64,000 nucleotides of DNA from Christensenella minuta (lineage in GTDB: Bacteria; Bacillota; Clostridia; Christensenellales; Christensenellaceae): NCBI RefSeq assembly GCF_003628755.1, contig NZ_CP029256.1, forward strand, positions 701,585 to 765,584, given 5' to 3'. How positions within the stretch are numbered: the first letter of the stretch is position 1; every line of letters starts with the position of its first letter. The translations under genes and the position numbers were made by a program. This document shows positions 18,762-27,202 of this stretch, piece after piece. The notes below the pieces were generated by a model that was given only the letters and a program-made list of their open reading frames with translations, did no database searches and was not told where the DNA came from.

Positions 18762-19530
18762 CGTGCTGATTGCAGAAAAAGGCCTTGCGCAAAGCCGGGA
18801 AAAGGCCAAGACCCTTATTATTGCCGGACAGGTGAAGGCGGATGGGAGAGCTGTTAAAAGCCCGTCTGAGCAATTTGAGGAGGATGTTAAGCTTGAAGTA
18901 GAAGGACATGCCTGCCCTTACGTCAGCAGGGGCGGCCTGAAGCTTGAAAAAGCGGTAAAAGAGTTTGGACTCATTTTGGAGGGAAGCGTTTGCATGGATA
19001 TCGGCGCTTCGACCGGAGGATTTACGGACTGTATGTTACAGAATGGTGCGCAGTTTGTATATGCGGTGGATGTTGGTTATGGCCAGTTTGACTGGCGCCT
19101 TAGGAATGACAAGCGCATAAAGCTGATGGAACGCACAAATGCCAGATATTTGGAGAAGCAGGATCGTCCGGTCGATTTTGTAAGCGTGGACGTATCCTTT
19201 ATTTCATTAAAACTTATTTTTCCGGCTATTATGCGTATTATTGGAGAAAATGCCCGAATAGTCACACTGATTAAACCGCAATTTGAGGCAGGGCGGGAGT
19301 TTGTTGGGAAAAAAGGCGTTGTGAGAGATGCAAAGGTACATGAAGCAGTAATCCGGCAGACGGTAGAAAACGCGCTTTCCTGCGGATTTTTTCTGCATGG
19401 TCTCACGTATTCGCCGGTAAAAGGACCCAATGGAAACATCGAATACCTTGCACTTTTCTCAATCGAGCCGCGGGAATACCCGCTTGACACCGAACAGGTC
19501 GTGGAAGATGCGCATGGAAAACTAAATTAA
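18745..19530 (+). CDS. tlyA: TlyA-family 16S/23S rRNA 2'-O-methyltransferase
   Basis: This is a cytosolic rRNA methyltransferase of the TlyA (YqxC, 'hemolysin A') family. The 261-residue protein has an N-terminal S4 RNA-binding domain (about 1-60) and an RrmJ-like methyltransferase domain with the SAM-binding D-I-G-A-S-T-G-G-F-T-D near 83. The ATG at 18745 gives the canonical M-K-K-R-I-D-V-L start and lies inside the end of oapA; an upstream extension is not needed. tlyA-nadK-argR-recN is a conserved Firmicutes block. Confidence 0.92.
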   Translation: MKKRIDVLIAEKGLAQSREKAKTLIIAGQVKADGRAVKSPSEQFEEDVKLEVEGHACPYVSRGGLKLEKAVKEFGLILEGSVCMDIGASTGGFTDCMLQNGAQFVYAVDVGYGQFDWRLRNDKRIKLMERTNARYLEKQDRPVDFVSVDVSFISLKLIFPAIMRIIGENARIVTLIKPQFEAGREFVGKKGVVRDAKVHEAVIRQTVENALSCGFFLHGLTYSPVKGPNGNIEYLALFSIEPREYPLDTEQVVEDAHGKLN

Positions 19531-19592
19531 CTTGTATATCTATGCATATTTATGTATAATGAAACGGGAAATGGATTGGTGCGGAGGCTCAT

Positions 19593-20435
19593 ATGCTGAA
19601 AATCGGTATTTATACAAATAAGGGCAAAGATCCCGGCCTTCAGGCGACGGACAGGGTGATCGGCGCGCTCGAGGAAGCCGGCTGCAGTGTTTGCTATGAT
19701 TCGGATACGGCCGCATTGTTGGGGCTTTCCGAATATAAGGATGCTGGCGAGGCAGACGCACTTTTTATTCTGGGCGGAGACGGAACCATTCTGCGCGCGG
19801 CGCGCAAGTATGTTTCATTTGGCTTTCCGTTGATAGGAATCAATATTGGGCACCTTGGATTTATGAGTGAAATCAACCTTCCCGATATAGAGCGTATGAT
19901 TGACCATATCAAGCGCGGAGATTATGTGATCGACGAACGGATGATGCTTGAAGCGAGGATCAATGGGGCGGGCAGTCCGTTTATTGCGCTCAATGATTTT
20001 ATTATTACGAAGATCAACCGTACGCGGATGGTACAGCTTGACCTTTACGTGAACGGAACGTTAGCGGAGCTTTATAATGGGGATGGGCTTATCGTTGCGA
20101 CTCCTACCGGATCGACGGCATATTCTTTATCGGCCGGAGGCCCCATCATTGCCCCGAACGTAAGCTGCATACTGATTACGCCGATGTGCCCGCATTCGCT
20201 GTATGCGCGGAGTATCGTGACTAAGTACAGCGATACGATTACGGTTCGTCCGCATGAAGGAGAGGAAAACGTGACTTTCTCGGCGGACGGACAGGAACTG
20301 CATTACTTGAGTGATGCGGACGAGGTAATTATTCAGCGTTCGGAAATGAAAGCGAAGTTTTTGCGCTTTACCAACGACATGTTTTTCCCGCAGCTGAAAG
20401 ATAAGCTTGCCCAATGGAGCGGCCCGAAGAAATAG
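19593..20435 (+). CDS. nadK: NAD kinase
   Basis: NAD kinase phosphorylates NAD to NADP. The 280-residue protein contains the catalytic G-G-D-G-T motif near residues 62-66 and the nucleotide-binding N-G-D-G-L-x-x-A-T-P-T-G-S-T-A-Y-S segment near 153-170. GGTGCGGAGG precedes the ATG. It lies between tlyA and argR, as in Bacillus and Clostridia. Confidence 0.96.
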   Translation: MLKIGIYTNKGKDPGLQATDRVIGALEEAGCSVCYDSDTAALLGLSEYKDAGEADALFILGGDGTILRAARKYVSFGFPLIGINIGHLGFMSEINLPDIERMIDHIKRGDYVIDERMMLEARINGAGSPFIALNDFIITKINRTRMVQLDLYVNGTLAELYNGDGLIVATPTGSTAYSLSAGGPIIAPNVSCILITPMCPHSLYARSIVTKYSDTITVRPHEGEENVTFSADGQELHYLSDADEVIIQRSEMKAKFLRFTNDMFFPQLKDKLAQWSGPKK

Positions 20436-20445
20436 GAGTTTTGCC

Positions 20446-20898
20446 ATGAAATCCAAAAGACAGAATAAAATTCTAGAGATCATTGAAAATAACGAAGTAG
20501 AGACGCAGGAGGAGCTTGTAGCGCTTCTTAATGAAGCAGGTTATAAGGTAACGCAGGCTACTATTTCCCGGGATATCAAGGAACTCCATCTTATCAAAGT
20601 ACAGGCTTCGTCGGGAGCGTATAAATATGCAGACAACAAAAAAAGCAAGGGGAACGATATGGACATCCTGATGCGCATTTTCCGTGATACTGTTGTTTCG
20701 ATTGAAAGTGCGGTCAACCTTGTAGTAATCAAGACGCTTTCCGGAAGCGCAAGCGCAGCGGCGGAAGTTGTGGACAGCATGCACTATAACGGAGTTCTTG
20801 GGACACTCGCGGGCGACAATACGATTTTCGTCGCTACAACCAGCGAGCAAGCTGCGGAAGAAATTGTGGAGCGGTTTTCTAAAATGCTGAATAGATAA
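20446..20898 (+). CDS. argR: Arginine repressor ArgR/AhrC
   Basis: ArgR is the arginine-responsive hexameric regulator. The 150-residue protein has an N-terminal winged-helix domain with the pattern T-Q-A-T-I-S-R-D-I-K-E-L and a C-terminal domain with the L-x-x-x-V-L-G-T-L-A-G-D-N-T-I arginine-binding/oligomerisation segment. I chose ATG 20446, behind AGGAG, which gives the standard N-terminus M-K-S-K-R-Q. Confidence 0.95.
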   Translation: MKSKRQNKILEIIENNEVETQEELVALLNEAGYKVTQATISRDIKELHLIKVQASSGAYKYADNKKSKGNDMDILMRIFRDTVVSIESAVNLVVIKTLSGSASAAAEVVDSMHYNGVLGTLAGDNTIFVATTSEQAAEEIVERFSKMLNR

Positions 20899-20913
20899 GA
20901 AAGCGATACACGA

Positions 20914-22623
20914 ATGATACAAAGCCTGGCGGTGAAGAATATCGCCCTGATAGATGAACTGAATATCGAATTTGAGGCGGGACTCAACGTTCTTTCGGGA
21001 GAAACCGGCGCGGGAAAATCAATTCTGGTCGATTCAATGAATCTTCTTTTGGGTGAACGAGCCGACCGGGAGCTTATACGAAGCGGACAGGAAAAAGCGC
21101 ATGTTGAAGCGAATATTTGCATTGATCCTGCGGTATTCGCGGATTTTTTCGATGCAAACGAGCTTGATGCGGAGGATGAATTGATCGTTTCGCGGGATCT
21201 TTCTGCATCCGGTAAAAATATATGCCGGATCAATGGGACGGTGGTAAGTCTTTCCGCGCTCAAAGCATTGATGGACCGGATTGTGGACCTTCACGGGCAA
21301 CACGAGCACCAGTCCCTGCTATATGCGAAGAATCATCTGGCTTTCCTCGATAATTACTGCGGCCAGGAGGTGGGCGAGGCAAAAGAACGGATTGCGAAGC
21401 TAGCTTCACAATTAAAAAAGGTGCAGGAGCAGCTTGAGGATACGGGCGGAGACGAAAAAGAACGTGCGCGCAGCATGGACCTGCTGTCTTTTCAAATACA
21501 GGAGATCACAGATGCGCAAATTTTTGCAGGGGAGGAGGACGTTCTGCGCGAGGAGCGAAACAAGCTTAATAATGCGCAGACGATTGCGCAGAACCTTTCC
21601 GCGTGCTATACGGAGATATACCTCGGCGGGGAAGAGGGCGGGAGCGCACTTTCCCTTATACAGGATACGGTTCGTTTGATGTCGCAAATTTCCATGTATG
21701 ACGAGGCCTATGAAAAAACGGAGGAGCGCTTGCAGGAGAGCGTCTTTGCTTTAGAGGAATGTGCCCACGACCTGCGGAACTATCTGGAAGCCGTCGTATT
21801 CGACGAGCAGCGGCAGGCCGAAATTGAAGAGCGAATTGACCTGATTGCCGGGCTGAAGAGGAAATATGGAAATTCGGAAGAAGATATTTTGAACTTTTGT
21901 GCGGAGGCGCAGAAAAAGCTTGAAAGGTTGCAGAATGCAGAACTGGATGCGGCCCGCCTGACGAATGAAATTGAGACGCTTAAAGATCAGTTGTATGGGG
22001 AATATCAGAACCTGTCCGGCCTGCGGCGCAAGGCGGCGGAAAAATTTTCCGCCGCCATTTTGAGAGAACTCGGCGATCTCGGGATGGCGGGCGCACAGTT
22101 TGAGGCGCGGTTTTCTGCGCTGCCTGGACGTGAGGAAGCACCATGGCGCAGAGACGGAATTGATGAAATGGAATTTTATCTCTCAACAAACGAAGGAGAG
22201 CCATTAAAACCGCTTTCCAGAATCGCATCCGGCGGAGAAATGTCACGGGTCATGCTGGCTTTTAAAAATATATCGGCAGGGCTGGAAGACATTTCTACCT
22301 TGATATTTGATGAGATTGATACCGGAATCAGCGGACGGATGGCGCTTGTGGTTTCTGAAAAAATGGCTTCTATTTCGCGATCCAGACAGGTTATTTGCGT
22401 AACCCACCTTCCGCAAATTGCGGCAATGGCGGATGCAAATTTTCTGATCCAAAAACATTCTGCGGACGGAGCGACGCATACGGCGGTTACACGGCTTGAG
22501 GGGAACGGCGTGATTGATGAAATTGCGCGCCTTGCTGGCGGGATCGAAACCGAAAGCTCGCGGATATACGCAGCGGAGTTGCGCCAAAACGCGGAGAAGA
22601 TTAAAAAAGCATTCGGAGGGTAA
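20914..22623 (+). CDS. recN: DNA repair protein RecN
   Basis: RecN is an SMC-like ATPase acting early in double-strand-break repair. The 569-residue protein has N-terminal Walker A G-E-T-G-A-G-K-S near 30-37, a central coiled coil (about 155-350), the signature S-G-G-E-M-S-R and Walker B L-I-F-D-E-I-D-T-G-I-S-G near 465. It follows argR by 15 bases. In spore formers spoIVB normally comes next; here it is missing. Confidence 0.97.
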   Translation: MIQSLAVKNIALIDELNIEFEAGLNVLSGETGAGKSILVDSMNLLLGERADRELIRSGQEKAHVEANICIDPAVFADFFDANELDAEDELIVSRDLSASGKNICRINGTVVSLSALKALMDRIVDLHGQHEHQSLLYAKNHLAFLDNYCGQEVGEAKERIAKLASQLKKVQEQLEDTGGDEKERARSMDLLSFQIQEITDAQIFAGEEDVLREERNKLNNAQTIAQNLSACYTEIYLGGEEGGSALSLIQDTVRLMSQISMYDEAYEKTEERLQESVFALEECAHDLRNYLEAVVFDEQRQAEIEERIDLIAGLKRKYGNSEEDILNFCAEAQKKLERLQNAELDAARLTNEIETLKDQLYGEYQNLSGLRRKAAEKFSAAILRELGDLGMAGAQFEARFSALPGREEAPWRRDGIDEMEFYLSTNEGEPLKPLSRIASGGEMSRVMLAFKNISAGLEDISTLIFDEIDTGISGRMALVVSEKMASISRSRQVICVTHLPQIAAMADANFLIQKHSADGATHTAVTRLEGNGVIDEIARLAGGIETESSRIYAAELRQNAEKIKKAFGG

Positions 22624-22638
22624 GGGCGGAGGTTTGCA

Positions 22639-23385
22639 TTGGCAAGGTTCAGGCGCACATTAATTGTTGAACAAAAAGATGATTATGTAAAACAGATCAA
22701 AGAGATGCTCCGGGAAGAATCGGCATCTTTTTTATGTACGACCGACGGCGGGGAGGCGCTTGAACTTTATGATAGGTATCATCCGGACCTGGTCCTTGTG
22801 GAGGCGATCCTTCCCGGATACGACGGTTTTGAACTTATGGAGCATATGCTTCCCGAAAGGGACGTGGTTAAAATTGTGCTGACCGCGATGAACCGGAAGC
22901 TCATTATCAAAAAAGCGTTTGAGTTGGGAGCCGCATATGTTATCGTCAAGCCTTATGTGAAAAAATATTTTGTACAACGAGTCCTTGAGGCGGCAGACAC
23001 CCTGAAAAAACGACAGAATATCCGTGCGGAGAGCGACCAGCTGATTGCGGGGAAAATATCCGTTGCATTGAAAAGACTGGGGATCCCGGTGAATATCAAG
23101 GGATATAAATTGCTGCGTGAGGCGCTGCTGACCGCTTGCATGGAGCCGGCAAAGATGCGCCCGTTTAATGTGAATATTTATATGCCGCTTGCAAAAAAAT
23201 ATGGATCCACGGCCAAATGTGTGGAACGTAACATCAGGCATGCGATTGAAACGGCAGCTATACGCGGCGACGCGGAAGCCTTTTACGAATATTTCGGCTA
23301 TACGATCAGCTCTGAAAAGGGGAAACCCACGAATGGAGAATTCATTGCGACACTCGCGGAAAAAATACTTTCGCGGTATGAATAG
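22639..23385 (+). CDS. spo0A: Spo0A-like response regulator with a degenerate receiver
   Basis: The 248-residue protein starts at TTG, eight bases after GGAGG. The C-terminal half (about 135-248) is a clear Spo0A DNA-binding domain: G-I-P-V-N-I-K-G-Y, V-E-R-N-I-R-H-A-I-E and the G-K-P-T-N-x-E-F-I-A end. The N-terminal receiver has lost its phosphorylation site. The acidic pair that binds Mg is Gln-Lys by my alignment, and the phospho-acceptor Asp is Glu (L-V-L-V-E-A-I-L-P). The switch Thr (V-L-T-A) and Lys (V-K-P) remain. It therefore probably works without phosphorylation. It occupies the standard place after recN. Confidence 0.9.
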   Translation: MARFRRTLIVEQKDDYVKQIKEMLREESASFLCTTDGGEALELYDRYHPDLVLVEAILPGYDGFELMEHMLPERDVVKIVLTAMNRKLIIKKAFELGAAYVIVKPYVKKYFVQRVLEAADTLKKRQNIRAESDQLIAGKISVALKRLGIPVNIKGYKLLREALLTACMEPAKMRPFNVNIYMPLAKKYGSTAKCVERNIRHAIETAAIRGDAEAFYEYFGYTISSEKGKPTNGEFIATLAEKILSRYE

Positions 23386-23400
23386 GAAAGGAAGAATAGT

Positions 23401-24216
23401 ATGAAAGAACGGTTGACTATTGCAAAAAATTATATCGAATCCAAAACAAATTTCCGGCCGGAGGCCGTCATTGTGCTGGGTTCCGGGCTTGGCGATTATG
23501 GAAATACGGTAGAGGACATTGTGATCGAATTTCCTTATGCCGAAATTCCGGGATTCCCGGTCTCGACGGCGCCCGGCCATGCGGGAAAGTTAACGTTCGG
23601 ATGCAAGGAGGGGAAAAAAGTCGCCTTGCTTTCCGGGCGGTTCCATTGCTACGAAGGTTACCGGGCGGCGGAGACGGTCGTACCGCTGCGCACGATGCTG
23701 ATGCTTGGCGCGAAATACGTTATACTCACGAATGCTGCCGGGGGCATCAATAAGGAATTTTCCGCCGGAGACCTTATGGTAATTACGGATCACATTAATT
23801 TTTCCGCGCATAACGCACTTACCGGCCCGAATATCGACGAACTTGGGCCGCGTTTTCCCGATATGTCTTTCGCGTACTCGAAGCGGCTGAACAAAATAAT
23901 CGATGAAGTGGCGCGGCAGGAAGGGATTGCATTGCGGCACGGAGTTTACGGATATATGGTGGGCCCTTCCTATGAAACACCGGCAGAGATTCGCGCCCTG
24001 CGCGTACTTGGTGCGGATGCGGTGGGAATGTCTACTGTGCACGAGGTGGTTGCCGCATCGCATGCAGGGGCAGAGACCGTAGCGGTTTCCTGCATCAGCA
24101 ATTTAGCGGCGGGCGTTGCAAAGCATGCCCTCACCATGGAGGAAGTTCTCGAAGCAGGAAAAAAGGTTGCATCCAGGATGTGCGCTTTAGTCGATGGTTT
24201 CCTCCAAAAATTGTGA
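23401..24216 (+). CDS. Purine nucleoside phosphorylase
   Basis: This is a trimeric-type PNP (PunA/DeoD2-like) that cleaves inosine and guanosine to base plus ribose 1-phosphate. The 271-residue protein has G-S-G-L-G near 27, the phosphate-binding P-G-H-x-G-K and the G-R-F-H-x-Y-E-G motif. It also has T-N-A-A-G-G-I and the base-binding Y-E-T-P-A-E-I-R followed by G-M-S-T-V-x-E. It follows the spo0A-like gene by 15 bases and has AGGAAAG GAAG as ribosome site. Confidence 0.93.
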   Translation: MKERLTIAKNYIESKTNFRPEAVIVLGSGLGDYGNTVEDIVIEFPYAEIPGFPVSTAPGHAGKLTFGCKEGKKVALLSGRFHCYEGYRAAETVVPLRTMLMLGAKYVILTNAAGGINKEFSAGDLMVITDHINFSAHNALTGPNIDELGPRFPDMSFAYSKRLNKIIDEVARQEGIALRHGVYGYMVGPSYETPAEIRALRVLGADAVGMSTVHEVVAASHAGAETVAVSCISNLAAGVAKHALTMEEVLEAGKKVASRMCALVDGFLQKL

Positions 24217-24218
24217 TA

Positions 24219-24290
24219 GCTTAACTGCTGTAAAAGTGTTAAAATTAATTCATATGCTTAAAATCTAAAGAGCGGTTAAGCATGTTAAGC
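24219..24290 (+). promoter_or_regulatory. Overlapping inverted repeats before the M50 protease gene
   Basis: GCTTAACTGCT (24219-24229) pairs with AGCGGTTAAGC (24271-24281, one G-U). The alternatives GTTAAGC (24284-24290) and ATGCTTAA/TTAAGCAT compete for the same bases. Mutually exclusive pairing suggests an attenuator or an operator; neither can be settled here. Confidence 0.3.
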
Positions 24291-24315
24291 AGCAAAGAGA
24301 CAAGGAGCCCGAAAT

Positions 24316-25005
24316 ATGTTTAGTTACTTTACAAGCCCAAGCTACTGGATGATGCTTCTTTACAGCATACCGGCAGTACTTTTGGCGCTTTCGATCCACG
24401 AATATTCCCATGCGTTCGCCGCTTATAAGTGCGGCGACCCGACCGCAAGGAACCTTGGGCGCATGACGCTTGATCCGGTCAAACATCTTGATCCGATCGG
24501 GCTGATCTGCCTGCTTTTGTTTCGTTTTGGATGGGCGAAGCCGGTACCTGTCAATTCCCGCAATTTCAAGCATCCGAAAAAGGACAACATTATCGTTTCG
24601 TTATCGGGTATCATTGCGAATTTTATCCTGTCCTTTATTGCGGCGGCGGTTTTGTTCATCGCGATAGGACTTGGGGTTACAAATGGGATATTCATTCATA
24701 TCATGGTGCCAATCATTACTCTGAATATTACTTTGGGGATATTCAACCTAATACCGATCCCTCCGCTCGACGGTTTTCAGTTTCTGAGCAGTTTCCTCAC
24801 CCGTAAAGCCTCTGCGGTTATCAACGTTTTATACCGCTACGGATTTATTATTCTGCTGATCTTGATTATCAGCGGTTTTACAGGATGGCTTCTAGGAAAC
24901 TTTACTTATTGGCTGATTGGAACCTACGATTCGTTTTTCAGTGTATTCGCTCCGGGAATGAAAGGAATTTTGCAGCAGGCATATGTCTTCTCATATACTT
25001 ATTAA
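24316..25005 (+). CDS. Site-2 protease family (M50) membrane metalloprotease
   Basis: This is an integral membrane zinc protease of the short M50 group (YwhC/FtsH-like site-2 proteases). The 229-residue protein has the zinc motif H-E-Y-S-H at residues 28-32 inside a membrane helix. The distal P-P-L-D-G metal ligand is near 155, and about five to six hydrophobic segments are visible. Such proteins cut membrane-spanning substrates, but the substrate here is unknown. It overlaps scpA by 23 bases, as commonly seen in Clostridia. Confidence 0.9.
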   Translation: MFSYFTSPSYWMMLLYSIPAVLLALSIHEYSHAFAAYKCGDPTARNLGRMTLDPVKHLDPIGLICLLLFRFGWAKPVPVNSRNFKHPKKDNIIVSLSGIIANFILSFIAAAVLFIAIGLGVTNGIFIHIMVPIITLNITLGIFNLIPIPPLDGFQFLSSFLTRKASAVINVLYRYGFIILLILIISGFTGWLLGNFTYWLIGTYDSFFSVFAPGMKGILQQAYVFSYTY

Positions 25006-25729
25006 GCTCGCTCAATTCGAAGGGCCGCTCGATCTGCTCCTGCATTTGATCAGCAAGGCAAAAATTGACCTGCAGGATATTTTTGTCTCCGAGATCACCG
25101 AGCAGTATCTGGTCTATATGGACCAGATCGGCGAACTCGATATGGATCGGGCAAGCGAATTCCTCAATATGGCGGCAACGCTTTTGTATATCAAATCCCG
25201 TGCACTTTTACCAGCAAAACGTGAAGAGCTCGAGGATACAGATTTTATTGATCCGGAAACTGAGTTGATTGAGAGGCTGCGCGCATATAAGCTGTATAAA
25301 GAGGCGGGCGAACGGCTTGCGGAGATGGAGAGCGGCGCAAAGGATATCTATTATAAACTGCCGGAAGAACTTGTAGATATCGATCAGGAGTTGGTCATAG
25401 AAGGCAGCGATGCGGATACGCTTTATATGGCATTTCTTGACTTGCTGAGGAACCGGGAAAAAGAACCGGAAGAACGGCGGCGGGTGGAAATCCGTCAGGA
25501 TACGTTTAGTATCCGGGTACAAAAAAAGAAGATATTGGAACGGTTAAAACGGGAAAAAAGGATTTCCTTTTTTTCGTTGTTTGAGGTACAAGCGACCCAT
25601 ATGGAGGTTGCGGTAACCTTTGTTGCGCTTTTAGAGCTTTGGCATGCAGGCAAGCTTGCGGTGCGCCAGAAAAAAGCGTTTTCGGATATTGCGCTTATGT
25701 ATCAGGAGGGAGGAATGCAGGGTGAATAA
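24983..25729 (+). CDS. scpA: Segregation and condensation protein A
   Basis: ScpA is the kleisin that joins the SMC ATPase heads. The 248-residue protein has the family start F-E-G-P-L-D-L-L-L-H-L-I and the D-x-A-S-E-F-L-x-M-A-A-T-L-L-x-I-K-S-R segment. A C-terminal winged helix ends near V-V-x-x-L-E-L-type residues. Its end overlaps the scpB start by eight bases, so the two subunits are probably made by coupled translation. Confidence 0.95.
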   Translation: MSSHILIKLAQFEGPLDLLLHLISKAKIDLQDIFVSEITEQYLVYMDQIGELDMDRASEFLNMAATLLYIKSRALLPAKREELEDTDFIDPETELIERLRAYKLYKEAGERLAEMESGAKDIYYKLPEELVDIDQELVIEGSDADTLYMAFLDLLRNREKEPEERRRVEIRQDTFSIRVQKKKILERLKREKRISFFSLFEVQATHMEVAVTFVALLELWHAGKLAVRQKKAFSDIALMYQEGGMQGE

Positions 25730-26258
25730 GAATGAAATATGCGGGGCTGTTATGGCTGCGTTATTCGTTTCCGGCGATGCCGTTGAGATTCGGGCGTTTG
25801 CGGAATTGTTCGGTATGGATCCCGATGAACTGGATATCCTCCTGCAGGAAATCATAGAAGAAAAAAAGAACCGCGGGGAGGGCTTACTGTTCGTTCGTTT
25901 GGGAGACAAGATACAGCTTTGCACAAATCCCAAATATGCGGATTATATCAAAGCGCTGCTTGTCCCGGATGAGCACACTTCCCTTTCAAAATCCGTGCTG
26001 GAAACGCTGAGCATCGTAGCCTATAAACAGCCGGTGACACGCTCTGAGATTGATGAAATCCGGGGGGTTCGATCGAATTACGCGGTCACCACACTGGTGG
26101 AAAAGGGGCTGATTCATGTAGTTGGGAAAAAAGATGTCCTTGGACGGCCGTCACTTTTTGCAACGACGGACGAGTTTTTAAGGCATTTTGGGATATCCTC
26201 CTTAGAAGAGCTTCCCAAAATAGATTTTGAGGAATTGGAAAAAGGCAGCCTGGAGTAA
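25722..26258 (+). CDS. scpB: Segregation and condensation protein B
   Basis: ScpB dimers bind ScpA in the SMC complex. From GTG 25722 the product has 178 residues, the usual length, with the first winged helix giving A-A-L-F-V-S-G and the second V-L-E-T-L-S-I-V-A-Y-K-Q-P-V-T-R-S-E-I. The GTG is preferred to upstream ATGs because it sits behind GGAGGAATGCAGG and gives the family N-terminus. Confidence 0.94.
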   Translation: MNKNEICGAVMAALFVSGDAVEIRAFAELFGMDPDELDILLQEIIEEKKNRGEGLLFVRLGDKIQLCTNPKYADYIKALLVPDEHTSLSKSVLETLSIVAYKQPVTRSEIDEIRGVRSNYAVTTLVEKGLIHVVGKKDVLGRPSLFATTDEFLRHFGISSLEELPKIDFEELEKGSLE

Positions 26259-26283
26259 GGGCTGTTTTTTATGGGGGAAAATC

Positions 26284-27003
26284 ATGAGACTGCAAAAATT
26301 TTTAGCGGATGCGGGTATTGCTTCACGCCGGAAAGCGGAGGAACTGATTGCCGCTGGCAGGGTAGAGGTTAATGGAAAAACCATACGAGAGATGGGCTTT
26401 CTTGTCGATCCGGAAAAAGATGAGATAAAATATTTGAACCGAGTCGTAAAACCCGCGAAGAAGAAAATCTATTTAATGCTCAATAAGCCGGCGGGATGCG
26501 TGTCCACCTGCCATGATGAAAGCGGCCGGAAAACCGTTATGCAATATGTGAAGGATGTAAAAGAGCGGCTTTATCCCGTGGGCAGGCTGGACTTTACAAC
26601 GGAAGGCCTTTTGCTGATGACAAATGACGGCGCACTTACCAACGCGCTTACCCATCCGCGGCATAACGTCTCCAAAAAATATCTGGCGGTGATAGATTCA
26701 GAAGTAACGGATGAAGAGCTTGAAAAGCTGGCCAAAGGAGTAGTTCTTGACGACGGGTATAAAACGGCTCCTTGTATTTTAAAGCTTTTATCGGAGGCAA
26801 AGGACCGCAGCGAGGTGCTTTGTATTATTACCGAGGGGAAAAATCGGCAGGTAAGGCGGATGTTTGCGGCAATTGAGAAAAATGTATGCTATTTGAAGCG
26901 AGTTGCTGTCGGAGATATCAAATTGGGAAACCTGCGGAAGGGAACTTATCGAATGCTGACGGATGAAGAGGTGGCCTATTTAAAAAAATTTATTTCTTTA
27001 TAA
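26284..27003 (+). CDS. rluB: 23S rRNA pseudouridine synthase RluB
   Basis: This RsuA/RluB-family enzyme makes pseudouridine in 23S rRNA helix 89-90. The 239-residue protein has an N-terminal S4 domain (about 1-60) with M-R-L-Q-K-F-L-A-D-A-G-I-A-S-R-R-K-A. The catalytic motif is G-R-L-D-x-x-T-E-G-L-L-L near 100, and N-R-Q-V-R-R-M-F lies near the end. ATG 26284 gives the standard start. It follows scpB, a conserved Firmicutes order. Confidence 0.94.
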   Translation: MRLQKFLADAGIASRRKAEELIAAGRVEVNGKTIREMGFLVDPEKDEIKYLNRVVKPAKKKIYLMLNKPAGCVSTCHDESGRKTVMQYVKDVKERLYPVGRLDFTTEGLLLMTNDGALTNALTHPRHNVSKKYLAVIDSEVTDEELEKLAKGVVLDDGYKTAPCILKLLSEAKDRSEVLCIITEGKNRQVRRMFAAIEKNVCYLKRVAVGDIKLGNLRKGTYRMLTDEEVAYLKKFISL

Positions 27004-27202
27004 AAAAATGTTTTTTTGGCAGGGAAATAAAGGCCACATGTTGAATTTGTATAAGTAGGATAAGTTTTTAATTACACGGAATAATTATCGCTCCTTGTAT
27101 TTTATGCTTTCTTTGCACGCATATGCATCGGGTGATTCGTGCGAAAGCATGGAAACGTGTAACCTTGTTTTTATTTTAAATTTTTAATATGGAGGTATCA
27201 TA

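Noticed and set aside
27004-27202. Promoter for the sodium-pump operon
   Set aside because: The gap is AT-rich with several partial -10-like boxes (for example TATAAG near 27050) but no pair with acceptable -35 and spacing.
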